From NCBI GenBank assembly GCA_003991915.1, contig RQTK01000979.1:74484-138483 (forward strand): DNA of 64,000 nucleotides. The letters are read 5' to 3'. Below are positions 40,318-52,900 of this stretch, one piece after another. The position numbers and the translations under genes were made by a program. The notes beneath the pieces were generated by a model. The model was not told the DNA's origin. It saw only the letters and a list, made by a program, of their open reading frames with translations, and ran no database searches. How positions within the stretch are numbered: the stretch's first letter is position 1; each line of letters begins with the position of its first letter. Origin of the DNA: Elysia chlorotica. Lineage: Eukaryota; Mollusca; Gastropoda; Plakobranchidae.

Positions 40318-42680
40318 GCTGCAGCCTACTAGTACTATACCTTTGAAGGAGAGTTAGTGATAGATAGATAGAGAGACAGAGACAGAGAGACAGAGCGACA
40401 GATAGAGAAGATTTTAGATTTGTGTTATGGCAACATAGCAGAAGGTTATAAAAGCACAGCCTTGCCTCCCTTAGGTGACTGACCACTCGATGGTTCATCT
40501 CTTACCAAGTTACAGAGCGGTCCTGAAGACAACCTGTTACACGGACAGATGACAACACCGAGGAGCTACGAGGATGTTTTGCATGCACGGATTAGACTAT
40601 CGTAAAAATACTGCGGATATTTAACTGAACTAAATGACCACATAACAGCATACATACAATTTTGTGTTAATAATGTTTGCACGCACAAGGACAATTGTAC
40701 AAACAAACATTGTAAATGTATATACATGGCCAGAAAATTTTCTTGGTAACGACAGAATTAGGATTGATTAAAAAAGAGCTCTGAAACAAAATTCGGAAAT
40801 GCAAACAAAATTATAAAGACAATTTGGAGAACCATTTTCTACATAACGATAGTAAAGTAACTTGGGATTATATTTAAAAAAATGGCAGGATGAAGTAACA
40901 ACAACAAACAGTTATGTATTGACGAAGATGTGAACGATTATGCAATAAAGTTGAATAAATTTTACGCTAGGTTTGATAACCATGGTTTACCAATCAGATA
41001 GAACATCGCGTGGAAGTTAAGGAAAGGATTAGAGTCTCACGGAGAGTGTGTTGTGATTGAGCATGATGTTGCTTCAGTTTTTAAGAGTGTGAAAGAAAGG
41101 AAATCAGGCGGCCTGGTGGTTTGAAAGGTTGGGTTTTTAAATATTGTTCTGAGCAGCTCAGCTCAATTTACACATTTTTGTTTAACTGGTCTATACGTGA
41201 ACACTTCGTACCACTTATTTTGAAAACATCTGAAATAATTCCTGTGCCTAAAAATATACGATTAAAGAATTAAATAATCTTACACCGGTTGCTTTAACCT
41301 CAGTGGTCACAAAATGTTTAAAAAAGATAATTGTCAAGGAGCTTAGTAGTGCTTTTCAAGATCCCATGCAGTTTGCTTTTAGAGAGAAAAGAAGTGTCGA
41401 AGATGCAATACTTGTATTTATACACGTTTGCAAACATCTTGATGTTCCTAGGAATAATTGTATAATATTGTTTATAGATTTTGCGTCAGCTTTCAACACC
41501 ATGCCACCACACCTGGTAATATCTAAATTGCAAAAGATTAATTTGAACATAAACCTGATTGCTTCGATCATAAACTTTCTAACATCAAGGCCTCAATATG
41601 TAAAGTCAAACAATATTCAAAAAGAGAACTGTTCCTATACTGTTATTTCAGATACTATTATCACTAGCACTGGAGCTCCTCAGGGATCTCTCACCTGTAT
41701 TATTTACCATATACACTAATGAATGTGAAATTACTAACCAAAGTGATACTCATTTATTAAAATTTGCTGATGATACGTTAAATCTAGGATTAATAAGTGA
41801 AGAAGAAGCAACCCACACAGAGACAATCCGTTGGTTTGAAGACCATTAGCTACTTTTAAATGTCAATAAAACAAAAGAAATGATTGTCGATTTCAGGAAC
41901 AAGAAATCACCAATATCATTATAAAAGGCAAGGAGGTTGAGCAAGTAGACACTTACAAGTATCTTGGTGTCACTTTAGAGAGTAAATTAAATTGGAACCC
42001 TCATACCATTGCTCTTTTGAAACGTTTAAATAATCGTCTGTACCTTTTAAGGAAACTCAACTCATTCCATGTCCATAAGAAAATATGTGTCTTTTTATGA
42101 ATCAGTCATTGAGAGTGTGATCTGTTTTGCTCTGGTCTGTGCGGAGAAAATGCAAATGCATCAATAATTTGTAAACAAGACAAAATTATATCCAAATGTA
42201 ATAACATTTGTAAACCCATAGAATATTTCCCCTATGTAGATATGCTATATTTATGTAAATGTCAAATTAAGATTGTTTCAATTTTAAAAGATGAAAACCA
42301 TCCTCTTTATAGCCAATTAAGCTTTTTCGCAGCGCTCAAGGAGGCCAAGAGCCTTGCAAGATACAAAAATTCGTTTCTGCCTAGAGCACTTAACTTTTGT
42401 AAAAAAATGTAATACAATTTTCTATTTCAGACCAAGTTGCTTTGCAAGCTACCATTATTATTTAAATAATAATAATAATGATGATAATAATTATTATTAT
42501 GACTATTGTTAATGTTTTTCTTCTTATCATTATTATTATTGATGCTGTTATGAGTATCGATATTTGTAATACTAATAACTCATGTCATAAGTGTCTATAC
42601 TATTTTGTTTTGCTGCATATACGGACCATCAAATGTGCTCTTAAAGGACAAATAAAGTTATATCTTATCTTATTTTAACT
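40318..42680 (+). mobile_element. L2/CR1/Rex1-like LINE, copy 1, degenerate
   Basis: 5' part: LCYGN-like and PLGDSDHS-type end of an AP-like endonuclease. Then RT blocks TPVALTSVVTKCLKKI, FAFREKRSVEDAILVF, ILFIDFASAFNT, STGAPQGSL, LKFADDT and TKEMIVDFR. 3' end GGACAAATAAAGTTATATCT. Frameshifts and stops interrupt it repeatedly; no intact ORF. The endonuclease start is missing. Confidence 0.82.
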
Positions 42681-44235
42681 ATTTCCGAAGCTTATATACA
42701 AGTATACAGGTGTTGTTTTTTTTTACCCACGAATGGATTAGCTTTAAGAAAACCATAAATTCACCCAAAAAAAAAAAAATCAGAACCGAACAACATATAG
42801 AAACACAAATTGCGGAATACATATTAGTTTTTATCTTAAAATTGGTGCCATCAAAACGAATTATGCAGATTTTGAATAGCCCTGGTGTTTTTCACCACAA
42901 GTCGTTGTGAAGGTTAACTGATCTCTGAAATCTCTTTTGAATTTGTTAATTTTTTTTTCTGCGATGAGATTTACTAAGCACATTCACAACCTTCATTTGG
43001 TATTCATGAGCAACGGGTAACATTTTGTTCATAGACTTGCATGCTTTGTAAGTTTGTTTGACCAGCTTTTCATTTGACATTCTTTAGCAACCTTTCTACT
43101 AATTGTAGGTTATCTGACAAAGATATATGAACCTTCAGATGGAACATGTAAGTTGGTGTTTTATTCGAGGCAGAGAAACAAGAAATTTGCTCTAATTTTA
43201 ACACTCCATAAACTCTGGAGAATGTTAATTTACATAAGATTAAGAAAAATCTTCCATATCCAACTACTTACAAATAAAGAAGCAATTTATTTTTCTTTCC
43301 TTATTGTAAGATTGTAAACCCTACATTCATCCATCATGTCTAAAGCTTTTATAAAAGAAGGCATTTGTAAAAAAAAACGGTAAAACGAACACAAGAAATA
43401 CATTTTAAAATAAAAATTACTTTATTAACATTAGATTGACACATTTTATGAGTGTTAAAAGAGATAGCAATAGAAACAATTTTAAAGTTTAAAACAATTG
43501 ACATGAGGACAGACATTAATTACGTTTTATAAGTTAATAATGCAGTCTGGTTATACTGGCATTATACAGATGTTTGAAATTATGATGTCCACATCAGAAA
43601 AGATAAGTACAAAGATAAGGCATTGACTTTAAAAAACTTGAAAACACTGTAGAAAAACACATTTCAAAGGATTATCTATACAAGGCTCAAAAGAAAATTC
43701 AACATTCAAGGTTAAAATAAGCTAAGAGAAACTGGGGTACAAGTAACAGACAACAAAGAATACTTGACATTAACAGATTAAGAGGGGCTAAAAACAATAC
43801 AGTAAAATGTGACTACAACAGGACTTTTGGTTCCAGAAGAAAAATTCCGCTGCAAGCACCCACTATATACATGCAAGAAAAAAAACACCAAATAAGTCAA
43901 CATTTTTAGTAAATTTACATTTGTTTTTTCCCTTTTTAAAATAATAAAATTAACGTGCCTCATGAGCCTTCTGTCTTTATTTCACTGGTTTTGTCGGTTA
44001 TTTTATTGTTGCTCTCGAACTTCTTTTGTCTTCTTCTGTCAGAGACAATCTAGGTTAATCCATGCACCGTTATTTTAGAACCCAAAGTTCCCTTCCCTCT
44101 CCCGCTGTATCCACGTTCACCCGTTTCCTTGTCCTGTTAAACGCAAGCACAAGCAATATCCTTATTTAAAAAAAAAAAAGGGGATCTTCAAACGTTCTCT
44201 GTAGTGATGGTTCCACTGTAGCGGGTGCCGCTATA

Positions 44236-44294
<59 letters not shown>

Positions 44295-44694
44295 GAGAGG
44301 CTACCAATTGTGCATGACAGAGGATAAATAAAAAAAAAAAAATCAAAGTTTGTACAATACATAGTAAGGCATTTTATAATTACAGTATGACAATGTCTAT
44401 TCTTTCCTTGAATAATCCATATTCAGGACTTTCAAAAAAAGTTATCTAAAATGTGGCCAAGCTCACTGAGACGTAATTTTCACAAGGGTATGACAAAGGG
44501 AAAATATCTGATATAACCAAGTTATTAAAACTGAATCATATCCACATGCAAAAAGTAAATTTTAAAGTTTTACCTTTTTTATTAAAAATTTCTTCTTGTA
44601 GAATTACAAAACTTCTATTGCAGGTTAAATGAAATTGTATTTTCTATAATTTCAATAATTCAAACAAACATTTTAAAACCACAAGATCTTTATC
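42681..44694. repeat. duplicated SMC2 3' flank, unit 1
   Basis: Non-coding sequence nearly identical to 47772-49812, including the GA tract (44238-44291) and an AAAAAAAAAAAAGGGGAT motif. It derives from the region downstream of SMC2. Confidence 0.85.
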
Positions 44695-44771
44695 TCTTTT
44701 TCTGCTTTTTTCGCCCCTCATTTTTCCTTGTCATCACTTGCACTCAAAGCCTTGTTGTGAGTTTGTAGATG
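44695..44771 (-). pseudogene. SMC2: truncated duplicate of the SMC2 last exon
   Basis: The minus strand reads [17 protein letters not shown] then a stop, against [19 protein letters not shown] in the real exon. One inserted T shifts the frame, and the copy ends abruptly at the purine-rich tract of the next unit. It lacks the H-loop part of the exon. Confidence 0.9.
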
Positions 44772-44916
44772 ATGGAGGAGGAGCAGGATAGAGGAAAGCA
44801 GAGGGCGGAGAGAAGAGGAGCAGGATGGAGGGAGAGCAGGAGGAACAACAGGAGGGAGGAAAGGCAGAAGGGAGAAGAGCAGGAGCAGGGACATAAGCAA
44901 ATAGCTGCAGCCTACT

Positions 44917-45290
44917 ATGACAAGTTTCTCACTTCTTCAATCTCCCGCCTCACTCATAAAAAGAACATTAAATGTGTAAACCTAACCTTACCCGTCCCCC
45001 CAGCGTAGAAGGGAAGGTTTGTCTTATCTGTCTCAACCTATCCCCCCTTTCCACTTTAGAACCTCCAAAATTAGGGAACCCCATACATAAGAGGACCGGC
45101 CTCGTACTCGTAGTAATAGAATGAACCAGCATAGGATCTATCATGTCTTGCCTTCCTCCTGATCTTTTGTCTTCTGTCAACGCCGCCTGTCGCCGTATAG
45201 GATCCCCCATGATCTCCCAGGGGAACATAGGAGACGTTAAACCCGGAGAGAGGGAGAGAATTCTCTCCATCCCTCTATAGAGAATCCTAC
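44917..45290. other. insert unique to duplication unit 2
   Basis: Pyrimidine-rich, higher-GC sequence between the purine tract and the LINE, absent from unit 1. Either inserted here or deleted there. No coding frame recognised. Confidence 0.55.
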
Positions 45291-47771
45291 TATACCTTTG
45301 AAGGAGAGTTAGTGATAGATAGATAGAGAGACGGAGGGAGAGACAGAGAGAGAGAGAGGGGGGAGAGAGATAGAAAGAGAGAGAGATAGAGAGAGAGATA
45401 GGGACACAGACAGACAGACAGACAGACAGACCGACAGACAAACAGACAGAGAATATTTTAGATTTGTGCTATGGCAACATAGCAGATGGTTATAAAAGCA
45501 CAGCCTTGCCTCCCTTATGTGACTCTGATCACTCAATGGGTCATCTCTTACCAAGTTACAGAACGGTCCTGAAGACAAACTATTACAAGGACAGATCACA
45601 ACATCGAGGAGCTACGAGGATGTTTTGCATGCACGGATTGGACTGTCTTTAAAAATACACGCGGATCTTTAACTTAACCAAATGACCATATAACAGCATA
45701 CATACAATTTTGTTTTAATAATGTTTGCACGCACAAGTCGACAATTTGTTATCCAAATAACAAACATTGGATAAACAAGGATGTAAAATATACCATGGCC
45801 AAGAAAGAACAAATTTTCCTTTCTGGTAACCAGACAGAATTAGGATTGATTGAAAAAGAGCTCTGAAACAAAATTCGGAAATGCAAGCTAATTATAAAGA
45901 AAATTTAGATAACCATTTTCGACATAACGATAGTAAAGCAACTTGGGGTTGTATTAAAAATGGCAGGATTAAGTAACAACAACAAACAGTTATGTATTGA
46001 AGAAGAGGTTAACGATTATGCGAATAAGTTGAATAATTTTTACGCTAGGTTTGATAAACCGTGATTTACCAACCAGATAGAACATCGTATGGAAGAGTTA
46101 AGGAAAGGGTCAGAGTCTCACGAAGAGTATGCCGTGAGTGAGCATGATGTTGCTTCAGTGAGTGTGAAAGAAAGGAAATCAGGCGGGCCTGATGGTTTGA
46201 TGGTTGTGTTTTTAAATATTGTTCTGAGCAGCTCAGCTTAATGTACACATTTTTGTTTAACTGGTCTATACGTGAACACCTCGTACCACCTATTTTGAAA
46301 ACATCTGAAATAATTCCTGTGCCTACAAAATCTACGATTAAAGAATTAAATGATCTTAGGCCGGTTGCTTTAACCTCAGTGGTCACAAAATGTTTAGAAA
46401 AGATAATTGTCAAGGAGCTTTAATAGTAGCGCTTTTCTGCTTTTCAAGATCCCATGCCGTTTGCTTTTAGAGAGAAAAGAAGTGTCGAAGATGCAATACT
46501 TGTATTTCTACACAACGTTTGCAAACATGTTGGTGTTTCTAGGAATTATTGTATAATAATGTTTATAGATTTTTCGTCAGCTTTCAACATCATGCAACCA
46601 CACCTGGTAATATCTAAATTGCAAAAGATTAATTTGAACATAAATCTGATTGCTTGGATCATTAACTTTTCTAACATCAAGGCCTCAATATGTAAAGTTA
46701 AACAATATTCGAGAATAGAACTGTTCCAATACTGTTATTTCAGATACTATTATCACTAGCACTGGAGCTCCTCAGGGAGCTCTCACCTGTATTATTTACC
46801 ATATACACTAATAAATGTGAAATTACTAACCAAAGTGATACTCATTTATTGAAATTTGCTGATGACACATTAATTCTAGGATTGATAAGTGAAGAAGAAG
46901 CAATCTACACAGCGACAATCCGTTGGTTTGAAGACCATAACCTACTTTTAAATGTTAATAAAATAAAAGAAATGATTGTCGATTTCAGGAAGAAGAAATC
47001 ACCAATGTCTCCCATCATTATAAAAGGCAAGGAGGTTAAGCAAGTAGACACTTACAAGTATCTTGGTGTCACTTTAGAGAGTAAATTAAATTGGAACCCT
47101 CATACCATTGTTCTTTTGAAACGTTTAAATAATCGTCTGTACCTTTTAAGGAAACTCAACTCATTCCATGTCCATAAGAAAATAATGTGTCTTTTTTATG
47201 AATCAGTCATTGAGAGTGTGATCTGTTTCGCTCTGGTCTGTTGCGGAGAAAATGCAAATGCATCAATAATTTGTAAACAAGACAAAATTATATCCAAATG
47301 TAATAAAATTTGTAAACCCATAGAATATTTCCCCTATGTAGATATGCTATATATGTGTAAATGTCAAATTAAGATTGTTTCAATTTTTAAAGATGAAAAC
47401 CATCCTCTATATAGCTAGTTAAGCTTTTCGCAGCGCTCAAGGAGGCCAAGAGCCTTGCAAGGTACAAAAATTCGTTTCTGCCTAGAGCACTTAAACTTTT
47501 GTAAAAAAATGTAATACAATTTTCTATTTTAGACCAAGTTGCTTGGCAAGCTACTATTATTATTTAAATAATAATAATAATGATAATAATTATTATTATG
47601 ACTATTGTTAATGTTTTTCTTTTTATTATTATTGATGCTGTTATGAGTATCGATATTTGTAATACTAATAACTCATGTCATAAGTGTCTATACTATTTTG
47701 TTTTGCTGCATATACGGACCATCAAATGTGCCCTTAAAGGACAAATAAAGTTATATCTTATCTTATCTTAA
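45290..47771 (+). mobile_element. L2/CR1/Rex1-like LINE, copy 2, less decayed
   Basis: Same structure as copy 1, with LCYGNIADGYKSTALPPL, LRPVALTSVVTKCLEKI, MFIDFSSAFNI, SSTGAPQG-type and KFADDTLILGLISEEEAIYT blocks. An uninterrupted 189-codon frame at 46849-47418 covers the FADD block through the thumb (TYKYLGVTLESKLNWNPHT). Earlier frames are broken. Confidence 0.84.
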
Positions 47772-49336
47772 CTATTTCCGAAGCTTATATACAAGTATAC
47801 AGGTGTTGTTTTTTTTTACCCACGAATGGATTAGCTTTAAGAAAACCATAAATTCACCCAAAAAAAAAAAAATCAGAACCGAACAACATATAGAAACACA
47901 AATTGCGGAATACATATTAGTTTTTATCTTAAAATTGGTGCCATCAAAACGAATTATGCAGATTTTGAATAGCCCTGGTATTTTTCACCACAAGTCGCTG
48001 TGAAGGTTAACTGATCTCTGAAATCTCTTTTGAATTTGTTAATTTTTTTTTCTGCGATGAGTTTTACTAAGCACATTCATAACCTTCATTTGGTATTCAT
48101 GAGCAACGGGTAACATTTTTTTCATAGACTTGCATGCTTTGTAAGTTTGTTTGACCAGCTTTTCATTTGACATTCTTTAGCAACCTTTCTACTAATTCTA
48201 GGTTATCTGACAAAGATATATGAACCTTCAGATGGAACATGTAAGTTGGTGTTTTATTCGAGGCAGAGAAACAAGAAATTTGCTCTAATTTTAACACTCC
48301 ATAAACTCTGGAGAATGTTAATTTACATAAGATTAAGAAAAATCTTCCATATCCAACTACTTACAAATAAAGAAGCAATTTATTTTTCTTTCCTTATTGT
48401 AAGATTGTAAACCCTACATTCATCCATCATGTCTAAAGCTTTTATAAAAGAAGGCATTTGTAAAAAAAAACGGAAAACGAACACAAGAAATACATTAATT
48501 TTATTTTTAATGAAATAATTGTTTAGATTGACACATTTTTATGACTGTTAAAAGAGATAGCAATAGAAACAATTTTAAAGTTTAAAACAATTGGCATGAG
48601 GACAGACGTTAATTACGTTTTTATAAGTTAATGCAGTCTGGTTATACTGGCATTATACAGATATTTGAAATTATGATGTACACATCAGAAAAGATAAGTA
48701 CAAAGACAAGGCATTGACTTAAAAAATCTTAGAATAAGGTTCTCAAAACACTGTAGAAAAAGACATTTCAAAGGATTATCTATGTGAGGCTCAAAAGAAA
48801 ATTCAACATTCAAGGTTAAAATAAGCGAAGAGAAACTGGGGTACAAGTAACAGACAACAAAGAATACTTGACATTAACAGATTAAGAGGGGCTAAAAACA
48901 ATACAGTAAAATGTGACTACAACAGGACTTTTGGTTCCAGAAGAAAAATTCCGCTGCAAGCACCCACTATATACATGCAAGAAAAAAAACAACCAAATAA
49001 GTCAACATTTTTATATTTGTTACTTCCCTTTTTAAAATAATAAAATTAACGTGCCTCATGAGCCTTCTGTCTTTATTTCACTGGTTTTGTCGGTTATTTT
49101 ATTGTTGCTCTCGAACTTCTTTTGTCTTCTTCTGTCAGAGACAATCTAGGTTAAATCCATGCACCGTTATTTTAGAACCAAAGTTCCCTTCCCTCTCCCG
49201 CTGTATCCACGTTCACCCGTTTCCTTGTCCTGTTAAACGCAAGCACAAGCAATATCCTTATTTAAAAAAAAAAAAGGGGATTCTTCAAACGTTCTGCTGT
49301 AGTGATGGTTCCACTGTAGCGGGTGCCGCTATAGTT

Positions 49337-49416
<80 letters not shown>

Positions 49417-49705
49417 GTGAGTGAGAGAGGCTACCAATTGTGCATGACAGAGGATAAATAAAAACCAATTATCAAAGTTTGTACAATACATAGTAAGGCA
49501 TTTTATAATAACAGTATGAAAACGTCTATTCTTTCCTTGAATAATCCATATTCAGTACCTTCAAAAAAAGTTCTCTAAAATGTGACCAAGCTCACTGAGA
49601 CGTAATTTTCACAAGGGTATGACAAAGGGAAAATATCTGATATAACCAAGTTATTAAAACTGAATCATATCCACATGCAAAAAGTAAATTTTAAAGTTTT
49701 ACCTT
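47772..49705. other. SMC2 downstream region, unit 2
   Basis: Non-coding partner of 42681-44694, containing (GA)n at 49348-49413. No gene. Confidence 0.8.
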
Positions 49706-49711
49706 TTTATT
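49706..49711 (-). promoter_or_regulatory. AATAAA polyadenylation signal of SMC2
   Basis: TTTATT on the plus strand, so AATAAA in the SMC2 sense, about 106 nt after the stop codon. Confidence 0.6.
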
Positions 49712-49816
49712 AAAAATTTCTTCTTGTAGATTACAAAACTTCTATTGCAGGTTAAATGAAATTGTATTTTCTATAATTTCAATAATTCAAACAAACATTT
49801 TAAAACCACAAGATCT

Positions 49817-49990
49817 TTATCTCTTTTTCTGCTTTTTTCGCCCCTCATTTTCCTTGTCATCACTTGCACTCAAAGCCTTGTTGTGAGATTGTAGATGTCT
49901 TGAGACAGTTGAGACACCATCCACAAATTTTGTGCGAAACAGAACATTTGCATTGTTGAACATGCCATCCTTGAGTGATACAACAATGAA
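49817..49990 (-). CDS. SMC2: SMC2 last exon (H-loop and stop)
   Basis: Acceptor CTCCACAG, then [33 protein letters not shown] and a basic tail ending GRKKQKKR, stop TAA at 49817-49819. Partly duplicated at 44695-44771. Confidence 0.94.
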   Translation of the reverse strand, partial: FIVVSLKDGMFNNANVLFRTKFVDGVSTVSRHLQSHNKALSASDDKENEGRKKQKKR

Positions 49991-52900
49991 CTGTGGAGTG
50001 CAGATAAATGTCAATTGAGACATCCCATTTGCATTTAACAAAGTAAATTAACAAAAGTCTTCATGAAAAACTATGCTGGACATTCGGCTGAAGAGTATTG
50101 ATTACCATCTGATTCAATACAAATCTGACAAAAAATTTGACGAAATCCATCAAAATCTTTGTTTTTGAAGGTGGTGAAAAGATATTACAGTGAAAAAAAA
50201 GGAATATATGATTTATTTAAACTCTCTTTAGTTGAAATTTACTCAGCATTTACTGACAGGCTGAGGCGTGGACTTCTTTTTTATCTAACAAAAGATGGAA
50301 CTAGTCCTGTTATTCAGTATGTGACCTTCAATAGGACTTTTATACTTTTATAAACTCATCACTTCATTGCCCAGTGAAATTAACAGTGGAGGATAGTTTC
50401 GAGATAAAAACACCTATAACTCTGACTCACCTGAGAGTGCTTAAAGTGAGACTTGATCATTTGTCCTATATTTTGTGTATGGGAGAGATCCAGAGCAGCA
50501 TCCACCTCATCAAGGATGTATATAGGTGCTGGCTTGAACAGCAGCATGGCTAGGATAAGAGACAGTGCCACTAGGGATCTGGAAAAGTACATAATAACTT
50601 ATTTACCAAACCAAACAAAAATTTTTAATTTGCATATGGTCAATAACACAAAAGATTGGAATGCTATACAGTGATCATAATGCGAGATGGTTAAAAAGGA
50701 GGACATTTAATTTCACCTCCCCTCTCCACACTGCCCTGAAAAATAACAAACAAAAAAAACCTGGATGCGCTTGATATCAAACAGCAGAAACGAGAGGTTG
50801 AAAAAGATAATGTATATTCAATTAAAACTTTGTAACTAGACGTTTCCAAATTTTCCTTCTAGGGGAAAACAAACATATAACTTAGTTTATTTGGTCCACT
50901 TCAAGGAAACTCTCAACAGATATCCCACCATCAACTGAGCTCTTTGATACTAACCCTCCGAACGGGGCAGAGATCGTCAAAGCTATAAAGTCTCTCAAGT
51001 CAGGAAAGGCAGCAGGTCCAGATGGCATACCACCTGAGGCTCCTACGGGCAACATAAAGACCTCAACTGACATGCTGCACCCACTCCTATGCAAGAGCTG
51101 GGAACAGGAGCAAGTTCCAGAAGACTGGAAAAGAGGACAACTTGTAAAATTGCCCAAGAAAGGGGACCTGTCATCCTGCTGTTATCCATCCCTGGCAAAG
51201 TTTTAAAAAGAATCATGGTAGAGAGGCGGAAGACAAAAAAAAAACCTGGATGCGCTAAACGAGTGGTAGAAAAAGATAATGTATATTCAATTAAAACTTT
51301 TGAACTAGACGTTTCCAAATTTTCCTTCTTGGGGAAAACAAACATATCACTTAGTTTATTTGGCATTTCGATCGGATCTGTTTGCAGAAAATGTGTAATT
51401 GGAACACCACGCAAATTGAGGTTTACCTTTGTGTGATATCAATAGTATGGCAATACTAGATCGGAACCATGTACGGAAAAAAAAAGCAATACAACCCACA
51501 TCGCAGATTTCTACCTTTGAGCGGTATTGATAATATGAATTACAGTGTCAACCGTTTGAACACTTTGTTATCAATTGAATTCAATACCTCTCAAAGGCAA
51601 GCCAAAAGAAATTATATAGGGGAGCTGACAACAGAGACAGAGGTTGCAGAAGGCCAAAGAAATATGAAGAGACTCTACAAAATCACCAGGACTCTCTCTG
51701 GCAGAAACAAACCCCCCAACTGCCACGTCAAAGACAAGAATGGAAACTCGATACCTGGTGAAGAAGAACAGAGGACAAGATGGGCGGAGCACTTCAAGGA
51801 AACTCTCAACAGACCTACCAAATTCGATCCCACCATCAACTGAGCTCTTTGATATCAACACTAACCCTCCGAACGGAGCAAAGATCGTCAAAGCTATCAA
51901 GTCTCTCAAGTCAGAAAAGGCAGCAGGTCCAGACGGCATAGAAACTGAGGCTCTTACGACCAACATAAAGACCTCAACTGACATGCTGCACCCACTCCTA
52001 TGCAAGATTTGGGAACAGGAGCGAGTTCCAGAAGACTGGAAAAGATGACAACTTGTAAAGTTGCCAAAGAAAGGGGACCTGTCATCCTGCTGTTATCCAT
52101 CCCTGGCAAAGTTTTAAAAAGAATCATGGTAGAGAGGCGGAAGACAACCCTGGACAAGAGACTCCAGCAGGCATGCTTCCGACAAGATCGTTTGTGCACA
52201 GACCACATAGCTACCATGCGCGTCATCATTAGTCACTGGAGTGGCAGACCCCTCTGTATGCAGTATTTGTTGACTTTCAAAAGGTATTCGACAGCGTCGA
52301 TCAAGATGTCACCGTAATTCACCAACTTTATATACGTCACTTGTCAAGTCATCCACGATGGTAAACTAACAGAACCCTTAAATATAAAAACTGGTGTCCG
52401 CCAGGGTTGTTTGCTCTCGTCCGCGATCTTCCTTATGGTGGTTGACTGGGTTATGCAAAAGTCAACTACAGACCAAAGGACGGGTATCCAATGGACCTTC
52501 ATGAGGCAGATGGAGGATCTTGACTTTGCAGATGACATCGGTCTTCTCACACAAGGACAACCAGACGCACAAGTGAAGCTATATTGAGTGTCAGAAGAAG
52601 CCAGGAAGACAGGACTCCAGACAAATATCAGAAAAACTGAGGCCATACCAATCAATAACAGACAGGCAGACCAATGCAGCTGCATCAGGAAAACATCAAA
52701 GAGGTCGACAAGTTTGTTTACTTTGGCAGTGTTGTAAGTAAAGACAGAAGGACACACAAGGACATTAGATGCTAAATCAACAAGGCCCGACAAGTTTTCA
52801 ATACCCTAAGACCAATCTGGAAGTCTACAGCCATCTGGGTACAAAACTAGATCCGAATCTTCAATACCAAGGTGAAGATGGTCTTACTTTATGGCTCAGA

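Larger units (their letters stand above)
40170..44771 (+). repeat. tandem duplication unit 1 (4.6 kb)
   Basis: Order: purine tract, LINE copy, 2.1 kb flank with (GA)n at 44238-44291, SMC2 exon fragment. The same order recurs at 44772-49875. Since the flanks match as well as the LINE, the two LINE copies arose by segmental duplication, not by two insertions. Confidence 0.88.
44772..49875 (+). repeat. tandem duplication unit 2 (5.1 kb)
   Basis: Second copy of the 40170-44771 unit. It has about 375 bp extra at 44917-45290 and a longer GA tract. Its right end is the intact SMC2 terminal exon. Confidence 0.87.

Noticed and set aside
39800..40498. 232-codon minus-strand open frame rich in Pro/Ser/Leu
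   Set aside because: It arises from the purine-rich repeat tract; other frames on the same strand are also open, with repeat-like composition and no start context.
44718..44900. Leucine/proline-rich frame ending in SASDDKEK as a gene
   Set aside because: A fusion of purine-tract translation with a frame-shifted SMC2 exon duplicate.
45309..45599. Minus-strand frame with VCLSVCLSVCLS repeats
   Set aside because: Translation of GACA/GAGA simple repeat in the LINE leader.
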